Made by a program: the position numbers and the translations under genes. A DNA stretch of 64,000 bases from Gemmatimonadaceae bacterium (GTDB lineage Bacteria; Gemmatimonadota; Gemmatimonadetes; Gemmatimonadales; Gemmatimonadaceae), in the NCBI GenBank assembly GCA_020846935.1, contig JADLCY010000015.1, positions 124,001 through 188,000 on the forward strand, given 5' to 3'. Shown piece after piece: positions 41,992 to 52,400 of the stretch; within the stretch, counting starts at the first letter, position 1, and every line of letters starts with the position of its first letter. Below the pieces are notes generated by a model. The model searched no databases, was not told the origin of the DNA, and saw only the letters and a program-made list of their open reading frames with translations.

Positions 41992-42726
41992 ATGGTCACC
42001 CATCGTCGCGCCGCAATCTCGGAGTTCATCGGCACGTTCGCCATCGTGTTCGTCGGCAGCGGATCGCTGATGATGTCCTCCCATTCCGGGAGCCAGGCGT
42101 CGCTGCTGGCCGCCGGGATCGCCTACGCGATGACACTGGCCGGCGTGATCGCGGCGCTCGCTGCCGTGTCCGCGCACTTCAATCCCGCGCTCACCGCGGC
42201 CTTTGTGCTCACACGACGCACGAAGCCGATGGACGGCGCGGTGAAAGTCGCCGCACAGCTCGCCGGCGCCATCTCGGGCGCCTACCTGCTGGCAGCCACC
42301 TTTCCCCCCGAGGTGGCCCAGGCCACGCGGCTCGGCGGTACGCAGTTCTCGCTCGACGTGTCCCTCGCCAGCGGGATCGCCCTCGAAGCCGTGACCACCG
42401 CGATGCTCGCTATCACGGTCTGCGGGCTCGGGGCCATCGGCGCGAGGCCGCCCATCGTCGGTGTCGTCGTCGGATTCATCGTCGGCGCCCTGATCCTGTG
42501 CATCGGGCCGCTCACCGGTGCCTCGCTCAACCCCGCGCGCTCGTTAGGCCCGGCACTGGCTTCGGGAATCTGGGAGGGCCACCTCGCCTACTGGATCGGC
42601 CCCATCATCGGCGCCATCGGCGGAACGCTGCTCTGGGACTTTGGGCTGGCAGAGCGCGCGGCGGCCCCGGTAGCCGTCCCGGTGCCCGACGCGGACACCA
42701 GCGTCAGGCACGGAAAGCGCAAGTAA
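41992..42726 (+). CDS. aquaporin / MIP-family channel
   Basis: A 244-residue channel with six helices and both NPA boxes intact: HFNPALT after helix 2 and SLNPARS after helix 5. Arg of the selectivity filter follows the second NPA. The length and loop sizes fit a water-selective aquaporin rather than a glycerol facilitator, but substrate prediction is tentative. It ends with a charged tail (TSVRHGKRK). It is separated from the ketosynthase gene by 66 bases and may be transcribed independently. Confidence 0.92.
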   Translation: MVTHRRAAISEFIGTFAIVFVGSGSLMMSSHSGSQASLLAAGIAYAMTLAGVIAALAAVSAHFNPALTAAFVLTRRTKPMDGAVKVAAQLAGAISGAYLLAATFPPEVAQATRLGGTQFSLDVSLASGIALEAVTTAMLAITVCGLGAIGARPPIVGVVVGFIVGALILCIGPLTGASLNPARSLGPALASGIWEGHLAYWIGPIIGAIGGTLLWDFGLAERAAAPVAVPVPDADTSVRHGKRK

Positions 42727-42971
42727 CAACGCACGTACAGAGGAAATCTGGCGCGCACCCTCCCTTTCGCGCGCATCGGCAGGCGGTCACGCCGGCTGAT
42801 CACCGGTGGCCCGCCTCGAGCTGAACGGCCTGTGCCGTTGCCGGAGGCGCTCCTCGCGGAATCTCCTTTGTCCTTGCCGCTGAATCCGGCAAGTTCAGGA
42901 GCACCTCTGCCTGCTGAATGACGTTTGGTGACGCTGCGGCAGGTCTGAGCGCCGCTCTTGTCGTCGTGCGT

Positions 42972-43514
42972 CTACGGTCCCGTTTCCAGGTACGTCACCC
43001 GATAGCGCTCGATGCACTCGATGACCACCTGCATCGCCACGTCGCTTTTCTCCCACCCCACGATCTGCATGCGCTTGCCTTCCAGATCCTTGTAGATCTG
43101 GAAGAAGTGCTCGACCTCGCTCAGGTAATGCTGCGGCAGGTCGGCGATGTCGAACCACTCCTGGTGCAACGGATCGGCCGCCGGTACGGCGAGGATCTTG
43201 TCGTCCGGCTCGCCGCGATCGAGCATCTTGAGCACGCCGATCGGCCGCGAGGCGATCTGACAACCCGTAAACGTCGGCTCGTCGATGCGCACGATGATGT
43301 CGAGCGGGTCGCCGTCTTCGTGCAGCGTGCGCGGAATGAACCCGTAGTCACCAGGGTAGTGGACCGCCGAGTACAGCACGCGATCCAGCTTGAAGAAGCC
43401 GCTCTCCTTGTCGAGTTCGTACTTGTTGCGGCTGCCGCGCGGGATCTCGATGACCGCGGTCACTTCGTCGGGGGGATGGTGACCGGGCTGGAGGTCGCGC
43501 CAGGGATGGATCAT
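42972..43514 (-). CDS. ppa: inorganic pyrophosphatase (family I)
   Basis: A 180-residue cytoplasmic enzyme that hydrolyses pyrophosphate with Mg2+. It has the family I signature DGDPLDIIV with the three essential Asp residues, plus SRNKYELDKESG and SAVHYPGDYGFIP. The ATG at 43514 (IHPWRDLQPG) matches the usual start; the longer open frame to 43619 adds a Cys/Arg-rich stretch not seen in the family. The convergent gap to the aquaporin gene (42727-42971) has a weak 7-base hairpin at 42873-42893 and no gene. Confidence 0.95.
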   Translation of the reverse strand: MIHPWRDLQPGHHPPDEVTAVIEIPRGSRNKYELDKESGFFKLDRVLYSAVHYPGDYGFIPRTLHEDGDPLDIIVRIDEPTFTGCQIASRPIGVLKMLDRGEPDDKILAVPAADPLHQEWFDIADLPQHYLSEVEHFFQIYKDLEGKRMQIVGWEKSDVAMQVVIECIERYRVTYLETGP

Positions 43515-43861
43515 GAATTCTGGAGAGTTTGTCGGACGGCGACGGGATGTGCCGCGCGTGCAGAAACATAGCGACTCCCCGGCTCCGATCGGCACGCCTC
43601 TCCGTGCCGTCCACGGCAACAGCCGTCAGCTGGGTCGACCACCCTCGCGCGCAACGAGCGGCAGCGCTCGGGGCAGCGGTGATCCATGCGCCGGAGCCGA
43701 TCACCCGCGCGCACAACAGTGTCAACGGCGTTTCGGTGGGTTGATCATCGCGCGCAGCCAGCGGCAACAGCCATCAGCCCCCGCACGCTCATTCGCGCGC
43801 GCTCGCCAGGCAACGACCGCCAGCCAGCCCGACTGCTCCGCGTGTACCCTGACCGCGACCG
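43515..43861. other. intergenic stretch between ppa and the sugar ABC ATPase gene
   Basis: No supported gene in 347 bases. It has scattered CGCGCGCA and AGCGGCA words and one inverted repeat (GGTGATC at 43678-43684, GATCACC at 43699-43705). The ppa promoter should lie near 43515-43600; no clear boxes were found. Confidence 0.5.
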
Positions 43862-44995
<1,134 letters not shown>

Positions 44996-45017
44996 TCTGC
45001 CTCCCGTGACGGGACCC

Positions 45018-46364
45018 ATGCGATTTCCGCCCGACTTCCTCTGGGGTGCGTCGACGTCGGCGTACCAGGTTGAAGGCTCTCCCCTCGCCGATGGCGCGGG
45101 ACCGAGCATCTGGCATCGATTTGCTCACTCCCCCGGTCTGACGGCCAACAACGAAACCGGCGACGTCGCCTGCGATCACTACCGACGTTATGCCGACGAC
45201 GTCGCGCTGATGCGCGACCTCGGCCTCAACGCGTACCGGTTCAGCATCTCGTGGTCGCGCGTGCTCCCCGAAGGCACCGGGCGCGTGAACGAGAAGGGCC
45301 TCGACTTCTACCGTCGACTCGTCGACGCGCTGCTCGCCGCGGGCATCACGCCGAACGCCACGCTCTACCACTGGGATCTCCCGGCAGCCCTGGATGATCG
45401 CGGCGGGTGGCTCAATCGTGACATCGCCGACTGGTTCGCCGACTACGCGTCGGTGATGGGTCACGCGCTGGGTGACCGTGTGGGGATGTGGGCGACGCTC
45501 AACGAGCCGTGGGTCGTCACCGACGGCGGCTACCTCTTTGGCGCCCTCGCGCCGGGACATCGCAATCGCTTCGAGGCGCCGATCGCCTCGCATCAGTTGA
45601 TGCGGGCGCACGGTGCCGGCGTGCAGGCGTTGCGCGCCGCCGGCGCCAGGTCCGTGGGCCTCGTCGTGAACATCGAGCCCAAGTATCCGGCCACCGACTC
45701 CGCGGCCGACGCGGCCGCCGTGTCGCGCGCCGACGCGTACATGAACCGACAGTACCTCGACCCGGCGATCTGCGGCGCCTATCCGACCGAGATGCTCGAC
45801 GTCTTTGGTGACGCGTGGCCCGCGCACGCGCCCGCCGACCTTGCGCTCATCCGGCAGCCCCTCGACTTCGTGGGCATCAACTACTACACGCGCGGCGTGA
45901 TCCGCGACGAGCCTTCGGCGCACCCGGTTCGGGCCGCGTACGTGAAGCAGCCCCACGCGACCTACACCGAGACGGGCTGGGAGGTGTTCCCCGAAGCCCT
46001 CACGCGCACGTTGTGCTGGTTCCGTGATCGGTACGGCGACATTCCGCTCTACGTAACCGAAAATGGCGCGGCCTTCTACGACCCGCCGAAGGCCAGCAAC
46101 GGTCGCGTGCAGGATCCGTTGCGCGTGGCGTACTTCCGTGCACACTTGCGCGCCGTCGCCGAGGCCATGGCCGCGGGCGTGAACGTGCGCGGATACTTCG
46201 CATGGTCGCTGCTCGACAACTTCGAATGGAGCCTGGGCTACTCCAAGCGCTTCGGGATCGTCCACGTCGACTACGAAACGCTCGCCCGCACGCCCAAGGA
46301 CAGCGCGCATTTCTACCGGGACGTGATCCGCTCCCACGGCGAGGCCCTCTCGAACGGCGACTGA
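45018..46364 (+). CDS. GH1 beta-glucosidase
   Basis: A 448-residue cytoplasmic beta-glycosidase of full length. Catalytic residues are intact: acid/base Glu 163 (TLNEPW) and nucleophile Glu 348 (YVTENGA). The N-terminal signature FLWGASTSAYQVEG and the substrate-binding FAWSLLDNFEW are also clear. There is no signal peptide, so it acts on imported beta-glucosides. Its neighbours are a sugar ABC importer, a GH144-like lipoprotein and a LacI regulator, so it probably finishes the breakdown of imported glucan oligosaccharides. The ATG at 45018 starts exactly at the family's first conserved residues. Confidence 0.95.
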   Translation: MRFPPDFLWGASTSAYQVEGSPLADGAGPSIWHRFAHSPGLTANNETGDVACDHYRRYADDVALMRDLGLNAYRFSISWSRVLPEGTGRVNEKGLDFYRRLVDALLAAGITPNATLYHWDLPAALDDRGGWLNRDIADWFADYASVMGHALGDRVGMWATLNEPWVVTDGGYLFGALAPGHRNRFEAPIASHQLMRAHGAGVQALRAAGARSVGLVVNIEPKYPATDSAADAAAVSRADAYMNRQYLDPAICGAYPTEMLDVFGDAWPAHAPADLALIRQPLDFVGINYYTRGVIRDEPSAHPVRAAYVKQPHATYTETGWEVFPEALTRTLCWFRDRYGDIPLYVTENGAAFYDPPKASNGRVQDPLRVAYFRAHLRAVAEAMAAGVNVRGYFAWSLLDNFEWSLGYSKRFGIVHVDYETLARTPKDSAHFYRDVIRSHGEALSNGD

Positions 46365-46489
46365 CCAACGGCCGACCCAGCCCGGCTCAGAGCCCTCATC
46401 ACCGCACCGGCAGGCCGGCGCGCGGGTCTGTCCGCTGCTTCCGGCCGGCATCAGTGGGATGCGCGCGTTGCCACACCGTGCAGGCCGCG

Positions 46490-47308
46490 TCACTTCACGC
46501 TCCCGGCCGTGATGCCGTCCATGTAGTAGCGCTGCATCGCGAGAAACAGCACGAGCACCGGCAACACGGTGAGCACCGCACCGGCCATCATCAGCTCCGT
46601 ATCCTGCACGTGCTCGAGCGAGAGGTTGGCCAGGGCAACGGGGAGCGTGTATCGCTGATCGTTGCTCAACACGATGAGGGGCCACAGGAAGTCGTTCCAC
46701 GCGCCCATGAACGTGAACACGGCGAGCGTGAGCAGAATCGGCCGGATGACCGGCACCACGATGCTCCGGAAGATGCGCCACTCGCTCGCCCCGTCCACCC
46801 GCGCGGCATCGATCAGATCCTCCGGAATCGAGAACGCGTACTGCCTGACGAGGAAGATGCCGAAGATCGAGGCCAGCCAGGGAATCATCGCACCGGCCCA
46901 CGTATTCACCAGCCCGAGCTGCTTCACCATGAGGAACAGCGGCAGCATGGTCACCTGGCCCGGGATCACGAGCGCTCCGGCCAGCGCGCGATAGAGGCCG
47001 TCGCGGCCGCGAAAGCGGAGCTTCGCGAACGCGTAGCCTGCCATGCCGTTCAGGAGCACGGAGATGAGCGTCACGGTCGAAGCGAGGAACGCGGAGTTGG
47101 CGACGTAGCGCCACATGTCCATGCGCGTGAACAGCGTGCGGTAGTGCTCGAAGGTCACGCGTGTGGGCAGCAGCCGTGGCGGGAACGCGTTGGCTTCGCC
47201 CGTCGGCATGAGCGAGAGGGAGAGCATCCAGAGCAGCGGCGCCACGGCAAGGACGGCGATCACGCCAAGCGCCAGCAGCAGGACGATCCGGCGCCGTCGC
47301 ACGCTCAC
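46490..47308 (-). CDS. carbohydrate ABC permease, MalG/UgpE type
   Basis: A 272-residue inner-membrane permease with six helices. The EAA cytoplasmic loop reads DLIDAARVDGASEWRIFRSIVVPVIRP, and the C-terminal MQRYYMDGITAGSVK is typical of MalG-type subunits. The GTG at 47308 overlaps the stop of the MalF-type gene (GTGA). It is the last gene of the GH144-SBP-permease-permease operon and is convergent with GH1. Confidence 0.94.
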   Translation of the reverse strand: MSVRRRRIVLLLALGVIAVLAVAPLLWMLSLSLMPTGEANAFPPRLLPTRVTFEHYRTLFTRMDMWRYVANSAFLASTVTLISVLLNGMAGYAFAKLRFRGRDGLYRALAGALVIPGQVTMLPLFLMVKQLGLVNTWAGAMIPWLASIFGIFLVRQYAFSIPEDLIDAARVDGASEWRIFRSIVVPVIRPILLTLAVFTFMGAWNDFLWPLIVLSNDQRYTLPVALANLSLEHVQDTELMMAGAVLTVLPVLVLFLAMQRYYMDGITAGSVK

Positions 47309-48282
47309 GCGTCCTCGCGCATCAGGCGCCGCTGCAGCAGGGTACCGGCCAGCACGAGAGCAAAGAGCACGACGGCCACGGCCGCGGCGACGCCCATGCG
47401 CCACCAGCGAAACCCTTCCTCGTACATCAGCAGGACCAGGCTCGTCGTGCTCCGCAGCGGACCACCCTGCGTCATCACGTACGGTTCGGCGAACAGCTGG
47501 AAGTAGTTGATGAGCGTGATGACGGACACGAACCCGAGCGTCGGCCCGAGCATGGGCAGCGTCACGTGCCGAAAGCGCGTCCAGCCTTTCGCGCCGTCGA
47601 GCGATGCGGCCTCGTACAGCTCTTCGGGTATCGTCTGCAGCCCCGCCACGAAGATGACCATGTTGTATCCGAAGCTCTTCCAGATGGACATGAGCACGAT
47701 CGCCGGGAGCGCCCACCGCGCATCGCCCAGCCAGTCGACGGGACCGATGCCTAACGCGCCGAGTCCGTGGTTGACGAGGCCGTAGCGCGTGTGGAGCATG
47801 AAGCGCCAGATCACCGCCGCCGCCACGAGCGTGGTCACGTAGGGCGCAAAGTAGACCGTGCGGAAGAAGCCCCGGAACGGCGCCAGCCGTGCGTTCACGA
47901 GCAGCGCCGCGCCGAGCGACACCGCAACCGACAGCGGTCCGCCGATCAGCCCGTAGAACAGCGTGTTGCGCAGGGCGCCGAGGAAGTCCGGGTTGGTGAG
48001 CAGCTGATGGTAGTTCGCCAGCCCGATCACCCGGAGGACACCACGGTCGGCGAGCGCATATAGGTCGAAGTCGGTGAAGCTGAGCAGGAGCGCCGCGACG
48101 ACGGGCACGAAGAAGAAGACGCCGATGAGCGCGAGCGCTGGCGCAAGGAATCCCCAGGCCGCCCGCTGCCGCCCACCACCGTCCCGGCCCTTCGTCACGC
48201 CTTCGACATGGTGCGCGGCGGCGCCTTGTTGTTTCATGGCCTCGGCCACGTGCTCAGCCGTGCTCCGGACGTCTCCGCTCAT
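47305..48282 (-). CDS. carbohydrate ABC permease, MalF/UgpA type
   Basis: A 325-residue permease with an N-terminal cytoplasmic extension of about 40 residues and six helices (from AWGFLAPALALIGVFFFVPVV). The EAA loop is ELYEAASLDGAKGWTRFRHVTLPML. The ATG at 48282 overlaps the stop of the binding-protein gene (ATGA); a second ATG at 48237 is possible but loses the coupling. It pairs with the MalG-type subunit. Confidence 0.94.
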   Translation of the reverse strand: MSGDVRSTAEHVAEAMKQQGAAAHHVEGVTKGRDGGGRQRAAWGFLAPALALIGVFFFVPVVAALLLSFTDFDLYALADRGVLRVIGLANYHQLLTNPDFLGALRNTLFYGLIGGPLSVAVSLGAALLVNARLAPFRGFFRTVYFAPYVTTLVAAAVIWRFMLHTRYGLVNHGLGALGIGPVDWLGDARWALPAIVLMSIWKSFGYNMVIFVAGLQTIPEELYEAASLDGAKGWTRFRHVTLPMLGPTLGFVSVITLINYFQLFAEPYVMTQGGPLRSTTSLVLLMYEEGFRWWRMGVAAAVAVVLFALVLAGTLLQRRLMREDA

Positions 48283-49571
48283 CGTGGATCCGCCCCCTGA
48301 CCCCGCTCGGCGATCCAGCGGCGCTTCTCCAGCAACCGATCGACGTCGCGATTCATTGCCACCACCGCCTGATCGATGGTCAACACGCCCCGCACCACGC
48401 GTTCCTGGTATTCGATGACCTTGGTGGCGACCTGTTCCCACTCCGGCACGGCCGGCAGCGGCCGCAGGCGGTCGAGCTGGGTGCGAAAGGCGGCGGCGTG
48501 CGCGTTGTTCGCCAGGAGTGGGTCCTGCCAGGCGGCGTAGGTTGGCGGGAGGTTGCCGCTGATCCGGTAGAACTCGAGCTGTGTCGAAGGCTGTGAGAGC
48601 CATTCGATGAGCGCCCAGGCTTCGGCCGGATGCCGGCTGCCGCGGAACATCACCAGCGACGATCCTCCGGCCATCGAGATGCCTGACGAGTCCCCGCGGG
48701 GGCCGGGCATCGGCGCCGTTGCCCACGCGCCCCGAAGGGCAGGAGGCATGCGCGTGGCGAACTCGCCGAGCTGCCACGGGCCGGTGATGTACATCGCGAA
48801 CGTTCCGCGCGCGAACTCCTGATGTACGTTGGCGAGCTGCTGCTGGCCGGCGCGCGGCGCGAGCCCCTCGTCGAAGATGCGCGCGTAGAACGCGAACGCG
48901 TCGCGGAACGGTGCGTCGGTGAACGCACCGCGCAGGCCGCCCGGCGTCAGCAACGGCGAGCCTGCCTGCATGGCGAAGATGACCAGCGGGTTCCACTCGC
49001 TGAGCGGCAGAAAGATGCCGTACGGCGTGCCGGTGAGCTGCTTCACGCGTCGCATGGCAACGAGCCACTCGTCCCATGTGCTCGGCGGCGCGAGGATCCC
49101 GGCGCGTTCGAACAGGTCGCGACGATAGAACAGCAGCCGCGTATCGACATACCACGGCACGCCCAACGTGCGACCGGCGACCACGTTCGTGGCCCAGATA
49201 CCCGGAAAGAACGCCGCTCGCGACAGCGATCGGCTTCCGGCGATCAGCGAATCCAGCGGCGCGAGCGCGTCGAGCGTCTCGAACTCCGCGATCCACGTGT
49301 TGCCAAGCTGGGCGATGTCGGGCAGCATCTCGCCCACGTACGAGGTCAGCAGCTTTTCGTGCGCCGCCATCCACGGGATCTGCTGCACCTTGACGCGGAT
49401 GCCCGGGTGCGCGGCTTCGAAGTCGCGCATGAGTTCCTGCACGACCTCGCCTTCGCGCCCGAAGGCCCACATGGTCAACTGCACGTCACCGGATGGCGCG
49501 CGAGCGCGCCCGCACGCTGCGACGATCACCAGCGCACCGACCAGCCCGCGGCGCAGTGCGCTGCCGCTCAT
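48279..49571 (-). CDS. sugar ABC transporter substrate-binding lipoprotein
   Basis: A 430-residue family 1 solute-binding protein. Lipobox VAAC (after MSGSALRRGLVGALVIV) anchors it, probably to the inner membrane. The mature protein starts VQLTMWAFGREGEVVQELMRDF, as in MalE-type proteins, and contains YITGPWQLGEF and a C-terminal NRDVDRLLEKR. The ligand is presumably a glucan oligosaccharide, given the enzymes around it. The ATG at 49571 shares one base with the preceding stop (TGATG), so it is coupled to the GH144-like gene. Confidence 0.93.
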   Translation of the reverse strand: MSGSALRRGLVGALVIVAACGRARAPSGDVQLTMWAFGREGEVVQELMRDFEAAHPGIRVKVQQIPWMAAHEKLLTSYVGEMLPDIAQLGNTWIAEFETLDALAPLDSLIAGSRSLSRAAFFPGIWATNVVAGRTLGVPWYVDTRLLFYRRDLFERAGILAPPSTWDEWLVAMRRVKQLTGTPYGIFLPLSEWNPLVIFAMQAGSPLLTPGGLRGAFTDAPFRDAFAFYARIFDEGLAPRAGQQQLANVHQEFARGTFAMYITGPWQLGEFATRMPPALRGAWATAPMPGPRGDSSGISMAGGSSLVMFRGSRHPAEAWALIEWLSQPSTQLEFYRISGNLPPTYAAWQDPLLANNAHAAAFRTQLDRLRPLPAVPEWEQVATKVIEYQERVVRGVLTIDQAVVAMNRDVDRLLEKRRWIAERGQGADPR

Positions 49572-51025
49572 CACGCCGGCGGTGCCTGATCGATCCAACC
49601 GCCGCGGAACCCGGCTCGGCGCAGGCCGCGGACGATGTGCGGATTGGAGCGCATCACACGCCACACCAGGTCCGAGCGGTAGTTCTCGATCATAAGCACG
49701 ATCGGACCCTGGTCGATACCGAGGTAGTCGTCGTCGAACCAGCCGACACCCGGGACGATCTTCCCCGCCTGTACGCGCGTTGCCGGGTCGCGCAGCGTCG
49801 GGTTGAATGCATCGAGGAAGCCGTACTTCTGGAAGAGATGATCGCCATACGTCTGCCGCATCGTGCGCATCGCGGCGATCGCGAGGTCCGGCGCGAACGG
49901 CATCGACGACACCGCCGCCGTGGGCCCGATCGTGCCGTCGTCGCGGATCTCGGTGGCAGCGGCTCCGCGGGCCGAATACGTCCAGAAGCGAATGCCCTTG
50001 CCGTCGATCGTGAGCGAGTCGTTCACCGGCCCGTCGACGGCGGTGAGTCCCCAGACGTTGGCGGAGTAGTCACGGAACCCTCGTGGGTTGCGGATCGCGT
50101 ACGCACGTTGCGACACCACGGCTCGGCGCGAGTTCTCGAACCAGTCGATGCCGCGCGCGCGCATGTAGTCGTCGCGGATGCCGCGGAAGTCGATCCAGAC
50201 GTGCGAGAACTGGTGCCCGAAGAGCGGGGCGAAGTTCACGTGCTCCTGCCCTTCGAAGGTCAGCCAGCGATCGGTCGCGTGGAAGGCGTTCCAGGCGGCC
50301 GCGTCGATCGGGTACGTGGGCGATCCCAGCGCGAGCACGTACAGGATCATCGACTCGTCATAGCCCCGCCAGTCGTTGCGCGAATAGCCGTCTTCGGGCT
50401 TCCAGCGGTGGTTCACCAGCGGCTTGTTGGGCTGGACGAAGCTCCAGTCCACGCGCCGATAGAGCGAATCGGCGTAGGCGCGGATGGCGCGCTCGTCCGG
50501 CGTGTCCCGCGTGAAGTAGCTTTGGCAGAAGAGCACGCCACCCAGGAGCAGCGAGGTGTCGACGGTGGACAGCTCGACGTCGCGGAAGCGTGCGCCGGTC
50601 TGCATGTCGACGAAGTGATAGAAGAACCCCTTGTGCCCGATCGTGCCCGCGGCCGCTGGTCCCTGTGGTGCGGTCCAGAAGAAACGCAACGTGGTGAGCA
50701 CGCGCTGCACGGCCTGGTCGCGCGTGATCCATCCGCGTTCCACGCCGACGCCGTAGGCGGTGAGGCCAAAGCCAACCGCAGCAATGCTGGAGAAGCTCGG
50801 CGTCGGCCAGCGATCGGGCACCAGCCCGTTTGCCGGGTTCGTCGTCTCCCAGAAGAAGTCGAATGTGCGGCGCTGCACGGTGTCGAGCAGCGCGGCGTCA
50901 GCCACGGTAGCCCCTTGGTCCGCCGTGCCATGTGCCACACTCGTGCACGCCGTGACATGCAGAACGGTTCCTGCGACCGCTATGACAAGGGCGGTCCGCC
51001 TCGACGCCCCGCCCACACGGCACAC
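49571..51025 (-). CDS. glycoamylase-family lipoprotein, GH144-like glucanase
   Basis: About 484 residues. The C-terminal 430 belong to the 'glycoamylase' domain family (PF10091), which includes GH144 endo-beta-1,2-glucanases: TFDFFWETTNPANGLVPDRW, TFRFFW-like LRFFWTAP, GFFYHFVD, ELSTVDTSLLLGGVLF, NGLVP, WDFRGIRD-like WIDFRGIRDDYMRAR, and PIVLMIENYRSDLVWR at the end. It is a lipoprotein (VTAC), so it acts in the periplasm or at the surface. GTG starts at 51025 or 51016 give a normal lipoprotein signal; an ATG at 51085 would overlap the upstream gene by 35 bases. It heads the ABC operon, so its products are probably the imported oligosaccharides. Beta-1,2-glucan is my best guess for the substrate; the enzyme specificity is not proven by sequence. 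Confidence 0.88.
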   Translation of the reverse strand: MCRVGGASRRTALVIAVAGTVLHVTACTSVAHGTADQGATVADAALLDTVQRRTFDFFWETTNPANGLVPDRWPTPSFSSIAAVGFGLTAYGVGVERGWITRDQAVQRVLTTLRFFWTAPQGPAAAGTIGHKGFFYHFVDMQTGARFRDVELSTVDTSLLLGGVLFCQSYFTRDTPDERAIRAYADSLYRRVDWSFVQPNKPLVNHRWKPEDGYSRNDWRGYDESMILYVLALGSPTYPIDAAAWNAFHATDRWLTFEGQEHVNFAPLFGHQFSHVWIDFRGIRDDYMRARGIDWFENSRRAVVSQRAYAIRNPRGFRDYSANVWGLTAVDGPVNDSLTIDGKGIRFWTYSARGAAATEIRDDGTIGPTAAVSSMPFAPDLAIAAMRTMRQTYGDHLFQKYGFLDAFNPTLRDPATRVQAGKIVPGVGWFDDDYLGIDQGPIVLMIENYRSDLVWRVMRSNPHIVRGLRRAGFRGGWIDQAPPA

Positions 51026-51050
51026 GATCGCCGACCCGCAGCGACGTTCG

Positions 51051-52196
51051 CTAAGCGCACCTCGAATAGTCGTAACTCTGGCCATATCCCGCTGCAGATA
51101 GGTTCTGATCGATCTGGGCCGACTTTCCGTTGGCGTCCAATACCCACATGGCAATGAGGTAGTTGGAGTCAGAGTAGGATGTGTTGTAGAGCTTGGTGGT
51201 GAACGTCGTGGAGCTTCCAAACTGGTTGGAAGGCGAGAAGCTGTACCCACCGAGGCTCGTGACCGACCAATGGTAGGTGTACGGCGTTGTCCCGCCGGAG
51301 GCACTGGCAGTGAACGTACAGTCGGTCATCGAGCCAAGAGGGCTTGGAGATGACAGGCCAGCTGACACGCAGGTCTGCGGATACACCGTAGTAGCCGCGG
51401 TCTTGTCGTGGATACTAAGTCCGTTCCAGCTGGAGGTCGGGCTCCCCCCATTCATGATCGAGGCCGGATCGCCCGAAGCGCTATCGGGGGTGCCCGCCAC
51501 CCTGACGGCCCCGTAGCTCGACCCTGTCTCATAGAGCAAATACCAGTTTGTGTGCCTGAAGCCGATGTTGTGGCCAAGTTCGTGCGCCATCACGAGCTTC
51601 CGGGTCGACGCGTTGTTCGGCGTCAGCTGATATGCCTTGTTTACAGTGATCGTATCGCCAGGCTCACCATTCCCCGGCCCATCGGCAGGGAACGTCCCAA
51701 AGGCGGCCAAGCCTGTGGCGCCCGGCAGGGAGTCGACAACCATGGTGATGTCCCCGGGATGGCTCTCCACGAACTTGATCTCTGAGCAGTTGAGTCGGTT
51801 CCACTCTGACATGGCTTCTCGGGCCGCCGTTTGCCAGGCGGAGACTGAAGCCAACCCATTGAGGCTGACCGCGATGCTGGACACCTGACTTCCCCCCACC
51901 ACCACGTTGGTGATGTACTGCCTCTGGCCGGCCGTCTGTTTCCAGCGAACGACTTCCATCGTGCTCAGCGGCCGACGAGCAGCCAACCGAGGCACCGCCT
52001 CCTTCGAGATCCTGATGTCTCCCTCCACCATGAAATGATCCCCTCTATCCTCGATCATATCGCGCCTGAACCCCATGGCAATCAGCTACCCGCGTGGCGA
52101 CTGCTGCTCAGCAGCAATCGCAGATGGACCATCGGTTCCGCAGGCAGCAACTCCAAGAATGCCAAACACACACGCTACACCTAACGATCTGGGCAT
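51051..52196 (-). pseudogene. M57-type HEIGH metalloprotease lipoprotein interrupted by an in-frame amber codon
   Basis: A reading frame from the ATG at 52196 (GGGGAGG six bases upstream) encodes a lipoprotein signal (MPRSLGVACVFGILGVAAC) and 17 more residues, then hits TAG at 52086-52088. The same frame continues without shift: GFRRDMIEDRGDHFMVEGDIRISK, the normal N-terminal block of M57 proteases, then the zinc motif HELGHNIGFRH with a Met-turn (SIMNG) and a PKD-like C-terminal region. The internal ATG at 52076 has no ribosome-binding site and would lack the export signal. The simplest reading is a nonsense mutation (for example CAG to TAG); a sequencing error or suppression are alternatives. 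The gene is AT-richer than its neighbours (about 50% GC at 51121-51180 against 67% at 50641-50700), which suggests transfer into the sugar locus. Confidence 0.8.
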
Positions 52197-52400
52197 CGTT
52201 CCCTCCCCGTCGCGGCCCCACCCTTCATGAGTGGGGCGTGACACGGTAACGCGAGGCTCGGTGTTCATCCGTGCGTGCCCTCACCAACCCAGGAGGAGCC
52301 ACGAAGCGCGACTAGCGCACGCGCGCGAACCTGGCAGCGACGGCTACAGGACCTCCAAAACAACGCAGATGTTCAGCTCGCCGAGCCGACGCCAGCAGCG

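Noticed and set aside
42873-42893. 7-base hairpin between aquaporin and pyrophosphatase genes
   Set aside because: Short stem without a T-run; too weak to call a terminator.
43678-43705. inverted repeat GGTGATC/GATCACC as an operator
   Set aside because: Only seven bases per arm, no promoter nearby and no second copy seen.
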